From: Pelagophyceae sp. CCMP2097
Lineage: Eukaryota > Sar > Pelagophyceae
Reading direction: 5' to 3'
NCBI GenBank assembly: GCA_026770575.1
Contig: MU657689.1
Location: 15,896-34,214 of the forward strand
DNA length: 18,319 nt
The translations under genes and the position numbers were made by a program. Below, piece after piece: positions 1 to 7,970 of the stretch. The notes under the pieces are model-generated. The model was not told where the DNA came from. It did not search any database and was given only the letters and a program-made list of their open reading frames with translations. Numbering within the stretch: the first letter of the stretch is position 1; every line of letters begins with the position of its first letter.

Positions 1-189
1 TGCGGCGGAGCGGGAGTGGGTCCGAGAGGCCTGGATGCGCGTGCTCGCGATGCGCTCCGTGTCCGTGGCGCTCCGCACGGCGTCGCGCCGCGTCGTCGGC
101 CGCGCGCGCCTCTCGACTGTGCGCTGTCGGGGGAACGCACGTGGGGCTCGCTGGGCCTCAGCGGCGACGTCGCAGACGCCGACGCGAAG

Positions 190-896
190 CGCTGACCGAC
201 GCCCAACGCGCTCCAGTGCGCCGCCGTCGCGACGGTGCTCTCCGGCGGCGACGCCGTCATCGGCGCCGAGACGGGCTAGGGTAAGGCGCTTGCGTGCGTC
301 GCGGGAACGGCGCCACCGCCCAGGGCGCCGCCGCCGACCGCGGCGCCAGGTACCTGCTGCCGCTCGTGGCGCGCGTCGTCGCGGCGAAGGCTGACGGCGG
401 CGCGGAGCCGTCGCGGTACCCGCGGGCGCTGATCCTCGTGCCAAACCGCGAGCTTGGCACGCAGCTGCTACGCGTCGCGGCGCGCGGTGCGGCCCGGCGT
501 CGGAGACGGGCCGGAAGGGCGCCGGAGAGTTTCCGTGACGGCGCCGATACCGCCCGGAGACGCTCCGAGACCGAGACTGCCGCCGCGCCCGCGCGCATTG
601 CGGACGCTTGCCTTGGCGCAGGCACCAACATGATGCGGCCGGTTGACCGCGCGCAGGAAGGTGGTGCCCTTTTTCTCGCTGTCTGCGCGGCACGGCGGCG
701 GCTCGACGACGTAAGCGTACGCGCGTGGCGCGTGCCCTGACGTGATCGTGGCGACGCCGTCGTTCATGGCGTCGCTCGACCGCGAGCTGCCGCTCTGGGA
801 CTCGCTGCGCGCCTCGTCCTCGACGAGGCGGACATGCTCCTCGACGGCGGCTACCTCACGGGCATCGAGCGCTGCCTCATCGCGCTGAAGCCAAAA
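190..896 (+). pseudogene. DEAD-box RNA helicase pseudogene, N-terminal half, cut off by the AT-rich element
   Basis: Core motifs of an ATP-dependent DEAD-box RNA helicase appear in order but in different frames. A Q-motif-like LTDAQR lies near 190, followed by a frameshift. A Walker A region GAETG-x-GKAL follows at about 262-291; its serine position is a TAG stop at 277-279 (family form GAETGSGKT). Motif Ia, seen as PNRELGTQL, lies at about 441-467. A motif Ib-like VIVATPSF lies at about 744-767, then another frameshift, then motif II LVLDEADMLLDGGY with DEAD at 822-833. The reading stops at ALKPK (about 893), where poly-A/T and the AT-rich element begin. Motif III (SAT) and the whole C-terminal RecA domain are missing here. 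Such proteins unwind RNA in splicing, ribosome assembly or translation; which one this was cannot be said. Family assignment is secure. The several breaks mean a relic, or poor base accuracy in the assembly. Confidence 0.85.
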
Positions 897-1100
897 CAAA
901 ATTTTTTTTTAGGAGGTAAATTGGCAAAAGTTTTAAAATGGATTTCGCTTCGCTCGCCACATTTTATCATTTTTGACAATTTTAAATTAAACCTCGCAAA
1001 AAAATATGTGTATAAATTAAAAAATTTAGAATAAAAATAAATAAAAATTGAAAAAGATTAAATAAAATCTGAAAAACATAACGCGAAATCAAAAAAAGAA
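897..1100 (+). repeat. Left terminal inverted repeat of the virus-like element
   Basis: Landmarks shared with the reverse complement of the right end, in order: a T run followed by AGGAGGT (right: T run, GAGAGGT); CTTCGCTCGCCAC then ATTTTA at 948-966; ACCTCGCAAAAA; TGTGTA; then AATAAAATCTGAAAAA and AACGCGAAAT at 1080-1089. The distance from the CTTCGCTCG block to AACGCGAAAT is 132 bases here and 139 in the right arm. Similarity fades after about 1100. The arm is clearly diverged, so the insertion is not recent. Confidence 0.75.
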
Positions 1101-1486
1101 GATTTTCGAGATTTTCGAGACTTACGAGATAATATAGAGAAATTGATAAAATCTTAAATTAAACGCTCAATCATAATTTTCAAAATATTTCAAAAAATCT
1201 GTATGGAGAAAGGGATTTTTTTTTTAGATTCTAAGGATTTGAATAGACATATGTAGGGTCAGAAAACTCAGAAAACTCAGAAAACTCAGAGGGTGTCTTG
1301 TTTACCTGCTGCCCTCAATAAATACAAAAAAGTTATTAATTTCTCAAAATTCCTCAGAATTTTAAAAATAATTATTTTGAATATTACAAAAAGAGACATG
1401 AACAAAAAAATGATAGAAAATGATTCATAGGATTTGAAAAGTGCGACATGTACAAATTCGATTAAACTTAAAAAAAAAATTATAGT
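1101..1486. other. AT-rich intergenic stretch with short tandem repeats
   Basis: No convincing gene. It holds a doubled GATTTTCGA near 1101-1118 and three exact tandem copies of the 9-mer AGAAAACTC at 1261-1287. A pair of similar blocks around GACATGTACAAATTCG (1444-1460) and GACATGTGCAGATTCA (1675-1690) flanks the next small frame. Confidence 0.5.
1261..1287 (+). repeat. 9-bp tandem repeat, 3 copies
   Basis: AGAAAACTC repeated exactly at 1261-1269, 1270-1278 and 1279-1287. It lies in non-coding AT-rich sequence just inside the left inverted repeat. Confidence 0.9.
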
Positions 1487-1666
1487 ATGACGCCTAAAAC
1501 AATCCAGCAATATAGCGAAATTTTACAACAGGAGGAACGATTGGAATGTTGAAAAAAAAAAAGGTTACGTAGTGAAAGAGATGAACGTATTGATATGAAT
1601 ACAAGAGAACTCATTCGTGAAATTGAAGAATTACTAAAAGAATCAAATAAATATTTTTTTGGTTAA
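1487..1666 (+). pseudogene. Small charged, helical viral-type protein with one in-frame stop
   Basis: A single frame runs from ATG at 1487 to TAA at 1664-1666 (59 codons), interrupted only by TGA at codon 22 (1550-1552), next to a run of nine A's. The N-terminal part reads MTPKTIQQYSEILQQEE; the C-terminal part contains ERDERIDMNTRELIREIEEL. Its charge pattern suggests one amphipathic helix or coiled coil. I do not recognise a family. Small helical proteins of this size are common in virophage and Polinton-like genomes, but that is only context. Frame continuity across the TGA, and its position upstream of the polymerase on the same strand, support it as a former gene. Confidence 0.4.
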
Positions 1667-2159
1667 AAAACGAGACATGTGCAGATTCAAAAATGTTAAA
1701 AAAAATAATTTCATCATAAAAATGAAAGGTATAAACACATATAAGGACAAAGGTATAAACTAAGATATATGAAATGAGTTTTTATGACAAAATCTTTATC
1801 TTTTGTATAATATGGACGTGTATAACAATGCAAACGACTTAAAAATTGCAGTAAATAAATATTATAAAAATCATATTTACGATAATCGTAGGAGAGGATA
1901 TAAGTAAACGTATAAAAAACTTGTGAAACATTAAAAGGAAAAGGGTCATGTTATTACCACATTTAAATCAATTTAAATCGGGAACTTATTTGTAAAACCT
2001 GAAACGATATATGATGACCTTTTTAAATTTATACATAAAATTCAATAAATTGTACAAAAAAACGATGTTATAACTCAATGTGTAGAGGAGAAAATAGTTA
2101 AATCATAAAAAAAATCTCGCACGTGCTTTATGAGAAACAATGTCACTACCAAATTTAAA
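1667..2159. other. AT-rich stretch with only a tiny possible frame
   Basis: Nothing recognisable. The only ATG-initiated stretch I can point to is 1812-1907 (+), a 31-residue basic peptide starting MDVYNNANDLK; chance is a sufficient explanation. Further short runs in this region break in all frames, as expected for decayed viral coding sequence. Confidence 0.4.
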
Positions 2160-3299
2160 GATTCAGAGCAAAGAGTCAAATACAGAAAAGCATTCCCTGA
2201 TTTTATTATCAAGCCGGTTCGTATTCAGAAAGTTCAATGGAATGAAAGTTTAAGATATTTTTGAAATTTTTGACAGATTTGAAGCACCCGTTCTCATGAT
2301 TTATCCAAATGGTACTGTACAAATCGATGTGATATTTAAACACGCACAGTATTTTGACGATGGTAACGATGGTCCTCAACTCTTATGGGATGCGCATGAC
2401 TCAAGACAAAGCATACATGCCATTTTAATGCAAAAGGTGTAAAACGAGAAGGATATGAATTCCATAGACAGAGAAATAAGGACACGATTCGAACTGAATA
2501 AAATGGGTATGACTATGGTCAAGTTGTGATAAAAAGTTTTTTTTAACATCGACACAGAACTCGTTATTCCAGCAGCGGGTGGTTGTGCTTCATCCTTCTC
2601 TGGTTTAAAGATATCAATCGGGAAAAATAAGAATAAATTTAAAATTGAATGCCCACATGCTACCAACAACAACTTTCTATTTAAATGTATAAACAAAAAC
2701 TATCCTAACAAATTTATCAAATTCGGCCTTGTTCAGTATAACGATTAACGATTACAATGTTGAATCAAAAAAAAAATGCTCTGATAAACACCGAGACTGC
2801 AGTGGAGATTTTCAAGTTCTTGCATCGTGAGAAACAGGTAGCAAAATTTTGTCAGGAGATGGATAAAGGTGAATTAACAAATTCATTTGTGGGTGGTACA
2901 TACGAATCCGATTTTAAATTATTGTTGATAGATTCACATTATTCTATAATTACTGAAAAATGTTCGAGATGCGGATAATGCTTCAAAGAATATTTATTTA
3001 ACCATAAATTTAATGCTGGGAGTGCTTAATATGTACAAGAAAAAAGAACCCGTCTTTAATTCTACCCGCAGAAATCCCTGTAAATGTTCATCTAAAAGAT
3101 AAAACAATTTGACACTACGATATTGAAACGCATTGAAATAATTCAATTAAAGAACATCGTACATATATCGCGGGTTTTCATTAATATGATGTAAATGGTG
3201 AGTCAGTTTATACAACCTAAGAAGGGATATATTACAAAAAGAGGCCCTTTGAGATTTTAATTAGTTCTTTGAAACTATGAAAAATTTGAAACCCGATTA
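2160..3299 (+). pseudogene. Family B DNA polymerase (protein-primed, Maverick/virus type): N-terminal region and Exo I only
   Basis: Decayed coding sequence in several frames. Residue blocks in order: KAFPDFIIKPVRIQKVQW (near 2185-2238); APVLMIYPNGTVQIDVIF in the open run 2254-2442; CPHATNNNFLFKCINKN in 2533-2748; then 2757-2978 with DFKLLLIDSHYSIIT and CSRCG, continuing past TAA 2976-2978 as CFKEYLFNHKF. Last is HYDIETH at about 3110-3130, followed by HRTYIAGFH and YDVNGESVY. The order 'DxHYxxIT, zinc-knuckle CxxCxxCF..NH, then a DIET exonuclease I motif' is how the N-terminal part of Maverick-type and related viral PolB proteins is built. D and E of DIET are the metal-binding exonuclease residues. 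The remaining exonuclease motifs and the entire polymerase palm/fingers are absent. Stops are mixed TAA/TGA, so this is decay. Identification by pattern only. Confidence 0.6.
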
Positions 3300-3304
3300 G
3301 TATA

Positions 3305-3343
3305 TTGGGAGATGTATGAGATGTATGAGATGTATTCTCCCAA
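3305..3343. repeat. Stem-loop enclosing a tripled 9-mer
   Basis: TTGGGAGA (3305-3312) pairs perfectly with TCTCCCAA (3336-3343). Between and overlapping the stem are three exact copies of GAGATGTAT at 3309-3317, 3318-3326 and 3327-3335. It lies just after the last readable polymerase sequence and about 60 bases before the inserted transposon. Confidence 0.75.
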
Positions 3344-3442
3344 ATTTTCAAAATTTCAAAATTTACAAAAACTAGTAAAAGAACCCTCATTCACCTTTTT
3401 ATCAAGGGGGTGGCGAAAAAACAGTGGGCCGCAACATGACAC

Positions 3443-3690
3443 TAACTAACCTAGATTTGCGGCTCCCAACCCAGGTTTCTGTGTGGTGTAAAATTTGAAT
3501 TTTTTACGATGGACCCGTCTCGGTGGTTAGCGCCGTCTGGCGGCCCAGGCGCCGGCCGCCGCCACCTCGACGGTTGGTTCAGCGCCGGCTGGCGGCCCAC
3601 TGGCAGGCGCCGGCCGCTGCCACCTGGCTCGGTCGGTTCAGCGCCGGTTTGCCGCCCAGGCGTCGGCCGCTGCCGTCTGGCGCCGCACGT
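3443..3690. repeat. GC-rich imperfect tandem repeat inside the transposon
   Basis: Between about 3535 and 3690 a unit of roughly 60 bases recurs about three times. Each copy contains GCCCA(GG)CG(C/T)CGGCCGC, then TGCCACCT or a similar block, then GGTTCAGCGCCGG. It lies at the 3' end of, and partly beyond, the minus-strand zinc-finger frame. It is most simply a minisatellite in the transposon's untranslated end. Confidence 0.6.
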
Positions 3691-4776
3691 TGGCCGCCTT
3701 CTCTGGCGCCGCAACAGCGTCGTTCCTGCGGCGCTTCTTGGCCTTCGACTTGGTAGTGGGCGTCTTGAACTTCAGGAGACCGACGCGCTCGGCGTCCGTG
3801 ATCTTAAGGTCGGCCACGAGCGACGCGGGCATCGTGATCGAAAGATGCGAGGCCTCCCAGTGCGCCCGCATGCACCGGTACTTCCAGAAGTACCGCAGCA
3901 TCGGCTTCGGCGGGCACTCGTGGCACTGAATGAGGTGGTTCGTCCGCACGTGAAGCCAGGCAGGTCGACGTTGGCGTCCTCAACGAACCAGTGCATGTCG
4001 CATTTTGACGCCCGCATGACCCCCATGTTGGCGTCAAAGTACGGGGTCATGCGGGCGTCAAAATACAGCACACCGCCCAAGCCCGGCACCGGCGACGCGA
4101 TGGAGAACGGGAAGTGGAGGACGGCCGCCTCGGGCAGGGCGAGCGGGATGCCGCCGCACGACATGACCTCGCCCCCGCGCCCCGCTTTGGCGTTGGCGAC
4201 GACCTTGGAGAGCTACGTCGGCACCATGGCCGGAGCCACGCCGTGCTCGGCCGGCGGCGGCACCGGCGCCGGCGCGCTCGCCAGCGGCGCTTGTGAGCGT
4301 TCCAAAACGGACTGCATCCGCGCGTCGCGCGCAGCGAGGCGCTGCTTCTTGACCTCCTCGGCCGTGGCGCTAAAGGCGCCGCCAAGCGTGGTCTGCTTGA
4401 GGCGACGGCTGTCGCCGCTCGGGCCGACGCCGATCGTGGCCGTGCCGGGCGCGTGGTGCGCGGCGGTGTGCTTGAACGTGGCGAACTCGGATCGGGTGAC
4501 CGGCGACATTCCAAAGTCCGGCGCCTTGCAGCCCGGCTCGGAGCAACGCGTGGCGCCGTCGTCGGAGACCGTGATCGTCACCGTGACCTCGTCGTTGCAG
4601 AAGCGCGCGTCGGCGGCCAGGTAGCCCTTGGCGGTGTACTGGAATGAGCCCGGGCCGCGAGTCCGGTGGGCCCAGTCGGACTTCGGCGCCTTGGCGCTCT
4701 CGGCGACATTGGCCCATCGGGCTTCGACATGGCCGCGCCGCGGGCCGCGGGGCTTCATCGCAACGCGGCAGCGCAA
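3638..4776 (-). pseudogene. C2H2-type zinc-finger protein carried by the transposon, broken by one stop and one frameshift
   Basis: One minus-strand frame runs from ATG at 4776 to about 3960, interrupted only by TAG at 4213-4215. A single-base shift near 3950-3962 then moves it into the frame that ends at 3638, about 378 codons in all. Two zinc-finger-like clusters are visible. The first has CSEPGC, then FATFKHTAAHH (C-x4-C ... H-x3-H) at roughly residues 70-100. The second, near the C-terminus, has CHEC ... MRAHWEASH (C-x2-C ... H-x4-H). A basic tract KSKAKKRRRND close to the C-terminus could be a nuclear localisation signal. The role is presumably DNA binding. It may be the transposon's own accessory/transposase-derived protein or a captured host gene; the sequence does not decide. 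Confidence 0.55.
4003..4063. repeat. Perfect 21-bp inverted repeat within the zinc-finger gene
   Basis: 4003-4023 and 4043-4063 are exact reverse complements (arm TTTTGACGCCCGCATGACCCC reversed on the right) with a 19-base spacer. The spacer contains a third, partial GCGTCAAA. On the minus strand the region encodes a near-duplicated YFDARMTPYFDANMGV segment, so the same bases make both a hairpin and an amino-acid repeat. Confidence 0.9.
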
Positions 4777-4957
4777 GCCAGGGCTGGCGAGAGGTTATGG
4801 CTCCATCCGGGCCGTTTATGGGCTCCTTAAATGTCCGATTAATGACCGTTGGGAGCTAACTAACTAGATTTTTGAGATGAACGTCAATGTGTCATGTTGC
4901 CGCCCACTGTTTTTTCGCCACCCCCTTGTTTTTATATATATTTTTATTTTCTAAATT

Positions 4958-6201
4958 CTAAACGGACAGTTCGAAGGTTCGATTTGTTGTAAGGTCTAAT
5001 GAAATCAATGCATCGAAATTTAAGAATAAAATCATTGTCAAAATTTCTGTGGTGGGGTCTGAAAATTCGAGTTCGATCGTTGAAATGCAAGAAGAGTTTT
5101 ATATACCAGAGCGTAACGACTTGCTCTTTCCTATCATCAATTCCGTGTCCAGCGATATAATGAAAGATCTTGCTTCTTACTCATCCAAAGTATCGCTCGA
5201 ATAGATGCTATACGTACGAACGATTTGTTTATGGCACTCGACTTGGAATGAATACCTCCGGATATCATGATAGGAGCCCCATCGATAAAAACCGTTCATT
5301 TCACGAGTTTAACTTTAATGAATGTCCGGAACTGGTGGTCATATCGAGAGATTTGTTTAGACATAACGATGTTTATCGAGTTCACACTCGACATAAAAGC
5401 GCCTTAGTTGAAAACATGGGTTTGTTTACCGTCGGGGATTGTACTAACAAATGATGTTGTAATAACCACGAGATATTTAAATTTCCCATCATGTGTTGAG
5501 ATTATCTGCGAATCAACATCTCGGGCACACTCGACAATTGCAAGGTAAAGAACCACATTTGAAAATATTAACCCTTTGTCATCTCCATCGTGTGCCGCCT
5601 GGGCAGTTGAAGCAAGTCCTTTACCTGCGGCGGTCGAAACCGTTTTAAGATAAGAAAAATTAAAAGAGTTCATACCAGTCACCAGGTCAATCTCCTAAGA
5701 ATCGGATGAGAACAACGGGATATATGTTCCATTTGCGTAAAAAGAACCCACAAGGTTTGCAAGAGGTCCAGTGAATGAATATGTTTTCCCCTGTCAAAGT
5801 CTGCCCATCAACCGCATCTTTCATCTCGTGACAAATAATTCCAGCTCCACTCATGTATTATTTCGATATCTGTTTATTTTTATGGTGTAAGTCTCGGTAT
5901 ACGGTGCAATTCATGATTTTTGATAACCGAGATCCTTGATTGCGAAGTGCAACGGCATAGAAAAAACACTACAACCAAGACTGGATAATTTAACATCAAC
6001 AGAACTTTTTACGTCTGTCGAAAAGAAACTGGAAGCAACATCAACATAACTCACAATCTTATTTGATGGCAATTTATTTCGACAAAATTCCCCTCCTTTA
6101 AAACTTGAACCGCTTGTCGGAATGACTTTATGGTAAACTAATCTTGCCGATCCTGAACGGGCTTTATCGACTGCTTTGAATCGGTCTGAAATGGCGGACA
6201 T
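4958..6201 (-). pseudogene. Jelly-roll-capsid-like structural protein, decayed
   Basis: Minus-strand sequence is readable from ATG at 6201 (MSAISDRFKAVDKARSG) to TAG at 4958-4960 (ending TNRTFELSV), about 414 codons with several frameshifts and stops. Blocks in order: KVIPTSGSSFKGGEF, then NKLPSNKIVSYVDVASSFF (N-terminal strand region); PLANLVGSFYANGTYIPLF (about 5735-5790); LYLAIVECARDVDSQIIS, then HDGKFKYLV (about 5470-5560); IELEFSDPTTEIL, then FDALISLDLTT near the end. The layout 'P-x-SG...G...LPS...Y.D...S.F', then 'PL...G....YIPLF' resembles that of small eukaryotic-virus capsid/penton proteins, and the length fits a minor capsid. I infer a virion protein; no motif proves it. The transposon ends 30 bases beyond its stop codon. 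Confidence 0.45.
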
Positions 6202-6311
6202 ATGATATATAACTGTTTTATTATATTTTAAATATTTTATTATTTTATTATTATTAAATAGTTTTTGATAATTTTGAAATTTTGAAATAAAAACACACAT
6301 GTTTCGTTTTA

Positions 6312-7363
6312 AGCTGAAAGTAATCTAAATTTTAAGTGAGATGGGTTTTGAACTCAGTTTTAAGCGCAAAAATCGAAAGTTATCTAAATTTTGACTTTTA
6401 AGACAAACAAGATGTCAGCTGCTTAAAGGCGATTTTATCAAGTCTATTTTTAGGATGCCGAAGTGACATTATCGCGGCTGACTGGCCTCTCGTGGGGAAC
6501 GCCCTCCGGCGGCTCCACGGCGGCGACTGGGTCCCATATAGGTCGTGTTTGAAGCGAAAGCGCTGCCGCGGTGCGACGGGGGAGCCTTGCAACCGCGGCG
6601 CAGCGCGCCAAGCGCGGCGCCGGCGTTGCATTCGCTTCATACTGCGACGGCGGGGCGGGCCCGGCGGGGGCGATGCCGGCAGAAGTTTCGAGCGAAAGTG
6701 CCGCCGCGCTGCCTTGGTATCTACCCGAGAGGGAACAGCATACAAAAACGCCGACGCTCAAACCTCGGCCGGCGGGCCCACAGCCGGGCGCGGGTGTCGG
6801 AAGCGACGGGCCCACGAAGCCACGGGGCCCACGAAGCCACGGGCGGCGGGTCCGCCGCGACGCGGCTGGCGGGACCACCATTCTTTACGCGTGCAGCGAC
6901 GCGCTCCATGACGCGACCCCGTCGATAAATTGAGCCGAACTTCGAGACAGCGCACCGGAAGACGGCGGGGGCGCCTCGCCGCCGGAGCTGCGCGCGGCGG
7001 CGACGCCGCAGGCACCGAACGAGCCGACCACTTTTACAGTAAGCGGCGCCCCGCGCCAGCGACTCCGGCTGTGCCTTTCGTTCAAACTCCGCCGCGCGGC
7101 GCGGGTATCAGCGCGGGCGCCGGCAACGGCGCGGGCATCGGCGCGGGCGGCATTCGACCATATGCAAGGCATCCGTTCTCTCATCACACGAGTGACTCGC
7201 TGAACTCACTTAAAATCCGAGCAGAACTCAGTTTTAAATAGGCCCATTTAAAGGGGCTTAGAGAGAGAGGTATTTTAAATAAGCCCGCTTAAAATTTAGA
7301 TAACTCCTCTATTTCCGGTTTTAAAGGCCGCTTAAAGCGTAAAAGTTTTGATAACTTTCAGCT
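6312..7363. mobile_element. Non-autonomous DNA transposon (1.05 kb) with TTA flanks
   Basis: The terminal inverted repeats begin AGCTGAAAGT(A/T)ATC (6312 rightwards and 7363 leftwards) and are imperfect beyond about 14 bases. Both ends are flanked by TTA (6309-6311 and 7364-7366), a possible 3-bp target duplication as in PIF/Harbinger-type elements. Subterminal copies of AGTTATCTAAATTTT occur at 6379-6392 and, inverted, at 7291-7305. A 14-bp direct repeat GAACTCAGTTTTAA is at 6350-6363 and 7224-7237. The interior (about 6450-7200) is GC-rich and arginine/alanine-rich in all frames; I find no transposase or other real gene there. Confidence 0.65.
6808..6840 (+). repeat. 17-bp direct repeat, 2 copies
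   Basis: GGGCCCACGAAGCCAC occurs at 6808-6823 and 6825-6840, in the GC-rich centre of the TTA-flanked transposon. Confidence 0.85.
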
Positions 7364-7712
7364 TTATATATATAACTTTAATTAGTTCGATAAGTTCGAT
7401 AAGTTCGATTAGTTCAATAAGTAAAATAAAATTGTAATAAAATGTTTCCTTAAACTTCCCTGTCTTCGACATTGTCCATCTACTCATATCAGCTTTTTTG
7501 AGAGAAACCAACCCTGTATCTTGATTGTATTTTTTTAATTTGCTCGCATATTTATAAATAACATGTCGTAAATATTTTATGTTACAATACCAATTATAAT
7601 GATTCACAAATTTGATAACGCCAAGGAACAAATTTTTGTAATTTATTTTTTGATGGTATTTATAGCGTTTTATTGAACACTTAGAACATGTTTGCTCACG
7701 AGAATATCCCAT
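7332..7712 (-). CDS. Small lysine/tyrosine-rich protein of unknown function (viral element)
   Basis: An open frame on minus from ATG at 7712 to TAA at 7332-7334. The N-terminus has a CSKCS zinc-knuckle-like pair after MGYSREQT; the middle is basic and aromatic (KRYKYHQKINYKN, then NHYNWYC). The C-terminal 40 codons read through the 9-mer repeat at 7384-7419 (IELIELIEL) and into the inverted repeat of the neighbouring transposon, so the natural C-terminus has probably been replaced. I recognise no family. Composition and length fit a small gene of the viral element. It lies between the capsid-like and fibre genes on the same strand. Chance is possible in AT-rich DNA, but the cysteine pair and lack of stops over the first 90 codons favour a real former gene. 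Confidence 0.4.
   Translation of the reverse strand: MGYSREQTCSKCSIKRYKYHQKINYKNLFLGVIKFVNHYNWYCNIKYLRHVIYKYASKLKKYNQDTGLVSLKKADMSRWTMSKTGKFKETFYYNFILLIELIELIELIELIKVIYIKLKVIKTFTL
7384..7419 (+). repeat. 9-bp tandem repeat, 4 copies
   Basis: AGTTCGATA at 7384-7392 and 7393-7401, then AGTTCGATT (7402-7410) and AGTTCAATA (7411-7419). It produces an Ile-Glu-Leu repeat on the minus strand in frame with the preceding small gene. Confidence 0.9.
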
Positions 7713-7750
7713 TGTGAAGTGGGATGTATAAAATAAATAATATATCTGTA

Positions 7751-7900
7751 ATGGAGGAATTAATTCACGAAATTCTTGAAGTAGACGAGGGAAACAAATT
7801 CGACAAAAATTAATAGAATATTAGAAAAATTAAAAAAATTAATGTATAAATTCGGTAACCTTTATGAAAAAAAAATGGATTCAATGTTTTACATCATTCT
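7751..7900 (+). pseudogene. Small acidic-to-helical frame with one frameshift
   Basis: ATG at 7751 opens MEELIHEILEVDEGNKF, which stops at TAA near 7810. In the next frame the reading continues without a break as INRILEKLKKLMYKFGN, the heptad-like pattern expected of a helix. Together about 50 codons. No family recognised. It runs on plus, against the neighbouring fibre gene, and its end would approach that gene's 3' end at 7971. Support is weak: only the matched helical character on both sides of the shift. Confidence 0.25.
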
Positions 7901-7970
7901 CACTTGTAGTAGGGAAATCACCAAGTTTGTCAAGAATACCGTTCGCCTCGAAAAATGGAACATTGTTGTT

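Larger units (their letters stand above)
3403..4928. mobile_element. DNA transposon of 1.53 kb with 40-bp TIRs and 7-bp target duplication, inserted in the viral element
   Basis: The ends are 40-bp inverted repeats (3403-3442 and 4889-4928) with one mismatch, starting CAAGGGGGTGGCG. The immediate flanks are both TTTTTAT (3396-3402 and 4929-4935), a 7-bp target-site duplication. The interior is GC-rich, unlike the AT-rich host element, and holds one broken zinc-finger gene on minus. A short direct repeat CTAACTAAC(C)TAGATTT lies just inside both ends. No transposase catalytic core could be read, so it is probably non-autonomous. The superfamily is unassigned: 7-8-bp duplications occur in hAT- and P-like elements. 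Confidence 0.85.

Noticed and set aside
5170..5454. 94-codon plus frame
   Set aside because: Antisense to the capsid-like frame, whose residue pattern is more protein-like.
6450..7187. Several overlapping GC-rich frames inside the TTA-flanked transposon
   Set aside because: All six frames are open for 60-140 codons with arginine/alanine-rich random composition; no motif in any.
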